From Ardenticatenaceae bacterium (GTDB lineage: Bacteria; Chloroflexota; Anaerolineae; Promineifilales; Promineifilaceae): DNA of 64,000 bases. Below the pieces are notes generated by a model. That model was not told where the DNA came from. It did no database searches and was given only the letters and a program-made list of their open reading frames with translations. The stretch's first letter is position 1, and the number at the start of each line of letters is the position of its first letter. Location: positions 23,273 through 87,272 of the forward strand of contig WYBM01000073.1 of the NCBI GenBank assembly GCA_011525915.1, written 5' to 3'. Shown one piece after another: positions 60,901 through 64,000 of the stretch. The position numbers and the translations under genes were made by a program.

Positions 60901-61922
60901 ACGGCACTATCAAGGCCCAAAAGCGGTACAAACCGTTTGGCGAGGAGCGCTACAGCCAGAACAGTACCCCCACCGGCCAGCGTTTCACCGGCCAACGTTG
61001 GGATGAGGGCCTGGGCCTGTATGATTACAATGCGCGGTATTATGATCCGGTAAACGGCCGTTTTATCTCCGCGGATACCTATGTCCCTGGACAAAACCAT
61101 ACTGGTCTGGTAGTTGATTTCCACGAAATAATATTCTTGTTGAAATCTAAGGATGAAGCTAGTGGTTCAGGTGCTTCACTACCACAATCATTAAATCGTT
61201 TCGCATATGTTCTAAATAACCCAATAAATTACAGTGACGTCACAGGACACGATCCACTAGATCCAAATCGTGGCTCGATTACCCTTGATGGACAGGATGT
61301 TGAAGATGCGATTGAAGCCTTAAAAACAATTGCTGAATTGGTTACAGCAAACGGTGATGACATGGATTTTTGGGGCATGTTATTGACAATTGTTGGAGAC
61401 GCAGTTATCGCAGCGAAAGGTGAAGCTGCAATAACCGCAATCGTCACGCTTTTGGCAGAAGCAGGAATTACTGTTTCTGTAGGGGCCGCAACTATTGTTG
61501 CCTTAGTACTAGTCTCCATCGTTTTAGGCAGTGTTGCTTATCATGGAGGTGCTATGGCAAATGCCGGTAGTTGGATATTGGATTTCTTCCTACCTAGACT
61601 TGAAGAAGCCTTTGCTGCAGTAGGGACGACGGGAGAAGTACATATTTCTGCCATGAGTACATTTTTAGCCTCAGATATGATTGGCATATATGGATATGTC
61701 GGCGAAGGTGATAATAGAAGTATGGTTTATAAATGGCAATCTCAAGATACAGGGATGCGTAACGATGTGGCCAGCGTATTAATCAACTGGTGGATGATAC
61801 CTCAAGCGGATATAACGGGGTCACCGGTAACATTAAGTTACTGGTATAAGGATAGTGAAATATACTATGGTAACGGTCACTACACACCAATAAGAGAAGT
61901 TATAAAACCTAGAGGACAATAG
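54948..61922 (+). CDS. Giant secreted SpvB/YD-repeat (RHS) protein with toxin-like tail
   Basis: 2324 residues. Signal peptide (LINLIVVLSFLWQPVAYLLA), an N-terminal beta region, then an SpvB/TcdB-type segment from about 274 (SYPIPVPPGRAGLQPNIDISY). A Pro/Thr linker and an fn3-like domain (about 963-1061) interrupt the YD repeats, and a concanavalin-like domain sits at about 1353-1531. More YD repeats lead to the RHS hallmark (GLYDYNARYYDPVNGRFIS, about 2022-2042) and NNPINYSDVTGH. The last 240-280 residues are AT-rich and unlike the rest: a hydrophobic double segment then a polar end. This is the polymorphic-toxin layout. Confidence 0.92.
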   Translation: MTTHKHRTNYPLFPRGKRAAYLINLIVVLSFLWQPVAYLLAQSPDEAPLANPADQVVETWQDDGRFTYEEASPTPLPPPIQLPALASDLAELIPVGLPTVKATAQEDTYTAIIAPAGTAVTFPDLPFVLIADTGAVNEAVTVNVTPQTAVPTAEEGGIAGSVAAYQLSFTAADGLPVVAFHRPVYIAIDLRKVEGAPEAPEAWFLAFRDEREPLTWRYHAATAHDEAGLISAAVETFIPTAATLVAGGVPTAVETAVAPENPPTDDPLPNDGTPSPWRYQWQLPTVSSFSGAATVSYPIPVPPGRAGLQPNIDISYSSRGLDALTFTDGMDQGVLGLGWSLNSIQISRDNTKLLWDGAHYVMHHGDLFSLVLNGQSHRLFWLSTAGNTRTYYAFNAPQLRVRQIYDPNAVGSNSDKVYWTVQTSDGTTYRLGYTEDAETGQTIWPGSMLQTMGNQAAGARTDYGGLRWLVDTVTDVHGNQIQYDYSEWSEQAERYEQTPGVNGDETDVTTSRAALQEVRYNYANLAADANTRVSGAYASKITFTLLATHLLDKINLYHLDLAVPYKVFNVQVDADSLNNTACGQGGRPNIIRRVSTIREENGDGSLFLPATTYAPVILSHNINNSSCHRFSYLQEVTNGYGGRIRFTYAADGRFSGNTNVPDYGQSYFVTQTETWDGVHATAAVTSYNFQFPCYDQADGNVGTLPGAVNCLVGDYPYPFDLPHGALVGFAQTTITSRDYDGTILNTQFAQFRRGLNRQDPNDPDYRGKAGRSYHSQLKDAGNFVLQQTDTTYATDTGTAFNFTYTASECATTHVRGGQSSQQCKTYTYGRQGGIQYGNLTRMEEEGYLGGVANQKRLVYREYYPNTTRWIVGAVAREAVYTGTAGQPIDPASSNPITESRNYYDDSASWNAAPAAGKVTQVEQMQENTVTVIPPSPTPPPPTPLPTATTVPTVTPSPTPLPTPGPPLPPYGLVAVFYGPEYGVELSWSHDDRNNVSFFNVFRSSSSPVPIDEEHLIAEKLSNTTSNYTDQTLTGYFYYVVLAMNTYGNAPSNTAYASGCGMCRGFEQPSSEAPKTAVYAIVQTIGYDSYGNATLVTDANGNDTAVTYDGTYHLYPVSTSNELGHTQLYGYNYLNASQNNTPPGSLREARDANGLWTYYFYDAYGRLERVFRGWTEQGGDWTKPSEVYRYNDTDVPLRITSWRKTQDNAAAWSNGGVFERTFYDGFGNPIQVQAPHTNWSGNAVTGANTGQRRVVDTIYNAAGQAISQSEPYYATAYGGSGSYYVTPSVTARKVNSVYDAAGHTVQTVGLDGSVSSAVFGNRSLYSQDANNHIKASYVDAAGQLVAVDETVGRFSDNFEDGDLAGWSQSGNVAVNSGVVTLTGDNTYNNKISRALVTTGDGGAAFSFKVSHIDMEANLYLDYGTYGASDYRRWAIRIEQQQLKLERYVGTSHPTTPLMPVKANTWYRAVLRGSQSAASHTLVIWEANNPAQMAEIRLLENASWQQPGWRFGVEAYTSGMSVTFDNYDELEFNRTSYQYDLVGNLTRVTDPLNNVTQMIYDAAGRKRTMSDPDMGQWYYAYDNAGNLRSQTDAKVQTIAFEYDALNRLAAKRQGLGGAYLATYSYDDTAGGNKGLGQRTGMTAYYPPGVPHNSASWRYDTLGRVTQETRQVAGNTYAFAFAYTQGDVPVTVTYPGGSGGQAGEVVTTNYYWQTGQPKTHIGDSNYVQEAQYNRADGQLTRLNMPSSSIYTTFGYDSFSLRLNAIRTYSGSATRFRYAYTYDLVGNITSILDYVPPGGGSTQTQTFTYDTLNRLTRAYTSGGNAGQYDESYSYNALGNLESKGGASYTYNGGKPHAVTHLNNVQKYWYDANGNMTRRIDGQNRDWTLGWTPENMLQTATNNQNDALRFIYDADGMLLLRVEDEGQPTEQKTVYLGKIFEHNLTLNSYRKHYLFAGRLIAIREGLTAGSGVSYLASDALGSVTTTLFANGTIKAQKRYKPFGEERYSQNSTPTGQRFTGQRWDEGLGLYDYNARYYDPVNGRFISADTYVPGQNHTGLVVDFHEIIFLLKSKDEASGSGASLPQSLNRFAYVLNNPINYSDVTGHDPLDPNRGSITLDGQDVEDAIEALKTIAELVTANGDDMDFWGMLLTIVGDAVIAAKGEAAITAIVTLLAEAGITVSVGAATIVALVLVSIVLGSVAYHGGAMANAGSWILDFFLPRLEEAFAAVGTTGEVHISAMSTFLASDMIGIYGYVGEGDNRSMVYKWQSQDTGMRNDVASVLINWWMIPQADITGSPVTLSYWYKDSEIYYGNGHYTPIREVIKPRGQ

Positions 61923-61951
61923 CTGGTATATATTAACATTTCTGTTCAGGT

Positions 61952-61985
61952 GACTATCATTTCCGCAAGTGAAAGTCACCTCTAA
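61952..61985. repeat. Inverted repeat after RHS gene
   Basis: AGGTGACT and AGTCACCT flank about 18 bases just after the RHS stop. No T-run follows. The next 300 bases to 62286 are AT-rich; only a 32-codon GTG frame (from 61970) is seen. Confidence 0.35.
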
Positions 61986-62095
61986 AGAACCTAATGTAGG
62001 TGATACATTTAAAGCAAAGTTTTCATTTGCAGAAATAAAAATGGATAAACTTAGAGACCTTTTATAAGTTCTCAATCGGTCGACAAAACTTGTTT

Positions 62096-62155
62096 AACCG
62101 CGGAGAGTGCGGAGGTTAAAAAGGGAAACTCAATACCTCTGCGCCCTCTGCGGTT
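62096..62155. repeat. Imperfect hairpin repeat (CCTCTGCGCCCTCTGCGGTT type)
   Basis: AACCGCGGAGAGTGCGGAGGT and ACCTCTGCGCCCTCTGCGGT (then T) are near-complementary arms around a 20-base loop, between the RHS tail and the small membrane protein gene. It is a candidate recombination site for exchange of toxin tails. Confidence 0.5.
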
Positions 62156-62286
62156 GAAAATGAAGTGTCTCAGTCAATCTGCTCTAAGTTTCCTGATTTC
62201 AAGTACTTAGACGGCAATTTATCTTGGCTTCATATGCCACAACTGTCTGCAATAAAAGAAATCTTGTTTTGAGCATGGAGATTACT

Positions 62287-62574
62287 ATGAGAATATTAAC
62301 TAGTATCATCATTGGCCTTTGCCTCATTGGTTTCATTCTCTCTGCGAGAAAGAAACTGATCAATTGGCATATTGCTAATTTGCCACTGGTCATAGCATAT
62401 TTGAGCTTCGCGATAGGTTGTGTGATGTTTCTCATCAAAGATGGTTTGTCATTTAGCTGGTTTGTTATTTTCTTTGTGGGAATACCATTGATCATGTTCC
62501 TGGTCGCGCTCTTTTTAGACCGAAAATACAGAGTTGCTTCGGGTAAGATCTTGGAGAATGAATCGAAAAAATAG
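62287..62574 (+). CDS. Small three-helix membrane protein, possible immunity partner
   Basis: 95 residues with three membrane segments (ILTSIIIGLCLIGFILSA, LPLVIAYLSFAIGCVMFLI, WFVIFFVGIPLIMFLVALFL) and a charged tail. GGAG lies 6 bases before the ATG at 62287. The frame extends to 62224 without support. It is the first gene after the RHS toxin-like tail and, like that tail, is AT-rich with no ACGGCCGT copy. Position and composition suggest an immunity protein for a membrane-active tail; this is inference. The 323-base gap to 62897 shows no convincing gene and two ACGGCCGT copies. Confidence 0.6.
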   Translation: MRILTSIIIGLCLIGFILSARKKLINWHIANLPLVIAYLSFAIGCVMFLIKDGLSFSWFVIFFVGIPLIMFLVALFLDRKYRVASGKILENESKK

Positions 62575-62897
62575 AGCCTCATAGCTGGGGTTGGTCTTCC
62601 TAGCCCTACCCTTCTGTTTTGCCTTTTTCCAACACGTTTTCTGCCGATTCCTGAATTGTGCTTTAGCCGAACAGTGGCTTCTAGTGCATTTGCTGATATG
62701 TAACGACTACTAGAGGGGGAGCGTGGATGGGAGGTGAAGTGACAGGGCCAACGGCCGTAGCCCCATTTGATGATGCGTGGCCACGGCCGTAGACAATACG
62801 ACATCAATAAGTAAGACAAATGAAGGCAGGCATGTTAGACGATTTTGCTATCTGCTATAATGCATAACGTCATAGTGATGAACAAGGGAGTTGATCG

Positions 62898-63161
62898 ATG
62901 TTAGCAACTTACAAAGCCATTTTGCGTGGCAATCAGTTAGAGTGGCACGAACAGGCCCCCAAAATGAATTCACAGGAGCCAGTGGCTGTTTATGTAACAT
63001 TGCTCCATGAGCCGACAATCGCTGCCGAAAAATCGGATCAGGGTATGAAAATGGCTGCTGCTCTGGCGTCCCTGGCTGCTCATCCGTATCAAACGATTAC
63101 TGACCCGCTTACCTGGGAACAAGAGCAGCGGCAAGAAAGATCTTTACCACAACGGTCGTGA
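62898..63161 (+). CDS. Antitoxin-like protein upstream of PIN toxin
   Basis: 87 residues starting MLATYKAILRGNQLEWHEQA. The N-terminal half (YKAILRGNQLEW, VAVYVTLL) is a short beta structure seen in antitoxins of PIN pairs; the C-terminal half is helical and charged. GGGAG lies before the ATG. Its TGA overlaps the toxin GTG (GTGA). A TATAAT box lies 36 bases upstream (62856-62861). Confidence 0.75.
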   Translation: MLATYKAILRGNQLEWHEQAPKMNSQEPVAVYVTLLHEPTIAAEKSDQGMKMAAALASLAAHPYQTITDPLTWEQEQRQERSLPQRS

Positions 63162-63547
63162 AGATGCTTATTGATAGCAACATTATCATTTATGCAGCGC
63201 TGCCAGACCATGAAAAGCTGCGTATACTTATCGCTAACCATGCGCCATACGTTTCGGCCGTTAGTTACGTGGAAGTTCTGGGATACGCCGGGTTAACGGA
63301 AGAGGAACGCCAGCATTTCACCGCTTTCTTTGAGGCAGCCACTATTCTTTCTATTACGGAACCAATTTTGGAACAGGCAATCAAGTTACGCCAACTCAAA
63401 AAGATGACATTAGGTGATTCTTTGGTAGCTGGTACAGCATTAGTTCATTCCCTTGTACTGCTTACACATAATAAAAAAGATTTTGAGTGGATCCCCAACC
63501 TGATTGTGAAAGACCCATTGATGGAAGACCTTAACGAATTAACATAA
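63158..63547 (+). CDS. vapC: PIN-domain toxin (VapC-like)
   Basis: 129-residue PIN ribonuclease with acidic residues in MLIDSNIIIYAAL, SYVEVLGYAGL, LGDSLVAGTAL and THNKKDFEW. Start is GTG at 63158, overlapping the antitoxin stop by four bases, so translation is coupled. It is the second VapC-type gene of the window and only distantly like the first (38732-39142). Confidence 0.9.
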   Translation: MKMLIDSNIIIYAALPDHEKLRILIANHAPYVSAVSYVEVLGYAGLTEEERQHFTAFFEAATILSITEPILEQAIKLRQLKKMTLGDSLVAGTALVHSLVLLTHNKKDFEWIPNLIVKDPLMEDLNELT

Positions 63548-63664
63548 TGGATAAATAGGGTAACAGCAGATTTGGGAGTCAGGAACAGATTAGGCCAACG
63601 GCCGTGGCCCATCTAATGATGATCAGACACAGCCGTTAACTCTCTCACCATGTCAGGATAACGT

Positions 63665-63705
63665 ACGGCCGTCTGGCAGCAGGAGGATGAAGGCCAGACG
63701 GCCGT
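63665..63705. repeat. Hairpin made of two ACGGCCGT copies
   Basis: ACGGCCGTCTGGC (63665-63677) and GCCAGACGGCCGT (63693-63705) are perfect 13-base inverted arms around 15 bases. Each arm contains the octamer. Confidence 0.75.
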
Positions 63706-63770
63706 TAAGACTAAAGATCGGCGAAACAAGGTGGGAACTAAACATAATATCAGCTTGGGCGGAGGGTATC

Positions 63771-63893
63771 ATGGGCAATAACGTGTGGTTATTGGGGTTA
63801 AAGAAGGTAGGGTGGGGCGTGTGGTTTTATCTATTGATTGTGATAGACCTTGGGCAGCATAATGGTTTACTGAACGTAACTATACAGGTGTGA
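63771..63893 (+). CDS. Possible small membrane peptide, cut by IS end
   Basis: A strong GGAGGG lies four bases before the ATG at 63771. The 40-residue frame (MGNNVWLLGLKKVGWGVWFY, then LLIVIDLGQHN) has one hydrophobic segment. Its last third overlaps the presumed end of the IS66-like element, so it may be the remains of a longer gene truncated by insertion. Low confidence. Confidence 0.25.
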   Translation: MGNNVWLLGLKKVGWGVWFYLLIVIDLGQHNGLLNVTIQV

Positions 63894-64000
63894 GTTCAGG
63901 CATGAGAACATTGCCTTCAAAGAGAGAACCGAGAGCTTCCCACACGTTAAGACCTTGCTTACGGATGGTTGAAATGTAGCTGCGTAGGTGACAGAATTGC
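63880..64000 (-). CDS. IS66-type transposase, C-terminal fragment (runs off window)
   Basis: On the minus strand the frame entering from the window edge reads QFCHLRSYISTIRKQGLNVW, then EALGSLFEGNVLMPELTPV and a stop (63882-63880). R-SYI/LST-x-RKQG-x-x-V/L-x-AL is the well-known end of IS66-family transposases. The element's end probably lies near 63866 (GTTTACTGAACGTAAC). The rest of the element is outside the window. Confidence 0.8.
   Translation of the reverse strand, partial: QFCHLRSYISTIRKQGLNVWEALGSLFEGNVLMPELTPV

Noticed and set aside
61970..62068. 32-codon GTG frame after the RHS gene as an immunity gene
   Set aside because: Very short, no ribosome site and no recognisable domain. 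The three-helix protein at 62287 is a better candidate.
62199..62819. 206-residue minus-strand open frame overlapping the small membrane protein
   Set aside because: No ribosome site, low-complexity basic product, and it covers the better-supported plus-strand gene at 62287-62574.

Overview
The window is a dense stretch of bacterial chromosome, about 55 genes in 64 kb, with short intergenic gaps and strand changes every few genes. Gene content suggests a Chloroflexota bacterium, probably Anaerolineae-like: secreted LysM and SH3b proteins, lipoprotein solute binding, an Obg-NadD cluster, an HPHS-type gyrase A, and STAND/TPR and RHS giants. This is inferred from gene style only; there is no rRNA or other marker here to prove it.

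Layout. 0-5.4 kb: zinc-ribbon protein, DUF177-obg-nadD operon, rdgB, two response regulators and rpsT (TTG start). 5.6-8.7 kb: gyrA and a cold-shock protein. 8.9-11.4 kb: envelope operon (transglycosylase/M23-like protein, LysM protein, membrane protein). 11.7-14.4 kb: NLR-like STAND ATPase with nine near-identical TPR units. 14.5-18.6 kb: peptide ABC importer (two permeases and a binding protein whose domain order looks circularly permuted). 18.8-25.5 kb: polX, a cNMP-binding PP2C phosphatase behind four 22-bp-phased TACGTA boxes, an SH3b protein, thiolase and mnmA. 25.7-32.5 kb: APH-type kinase, cysteine desulfurase, histidine kinase, eno and clpP. 32.5-39.4 kb: VWA protein, nicotinamidase-like hydrolase, a broken TfoX gene, GNAT, phosphoesterase, an AT-rich lipoprotein and a VapBC-type pair. 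39.6-45.3 kb: nadC-nadA-nadB operon, then an oxidase/glyoxalase pair divergent from a CGNR regulator. 45.4-54.7 kb: HDAC-like protein, cystathionine beta-synthase, LysM-glycosidase, CBS protein, FprA-type reductase, double RNase H, cNMP protein, tRNA-Leu and a novel triple-repeat membrane protein. 54.9-62.6 kb: 2324-residue secreted SpvB/YD-repeat (RHS) protein with an exchanged-looking C-terminal toxin-like module and a small membrane protein as possible immunity partner. 62.9-64 kb: second VapBC-type pair and the end of an IS66-type transposase.

NAD genes form a theme: nadD, nadA, nadB, nadC and a nicotinamidase-like gene. The nadCAB operon and the nicotinamidase-like gene each have two copies of AGTGT-N7-ACACT (one copy with a single mismatch) around a consensus promoter, which points to a shared NAD regulon.

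The strongest genome-scale signal is the palindrome ACGGCCGT. I counted 91 copies by hand, where about one is expected by chance. It lies in genes on both strands, in gaps, in a terminator and in a hairpin, like the HIP1 palindrome of cyanobacteria. A second recurring pattern is a good -10 box 6-10 bases ahead of the start codon, which predicts leaderless or nearly leaderless mRNAs for at least five genes.
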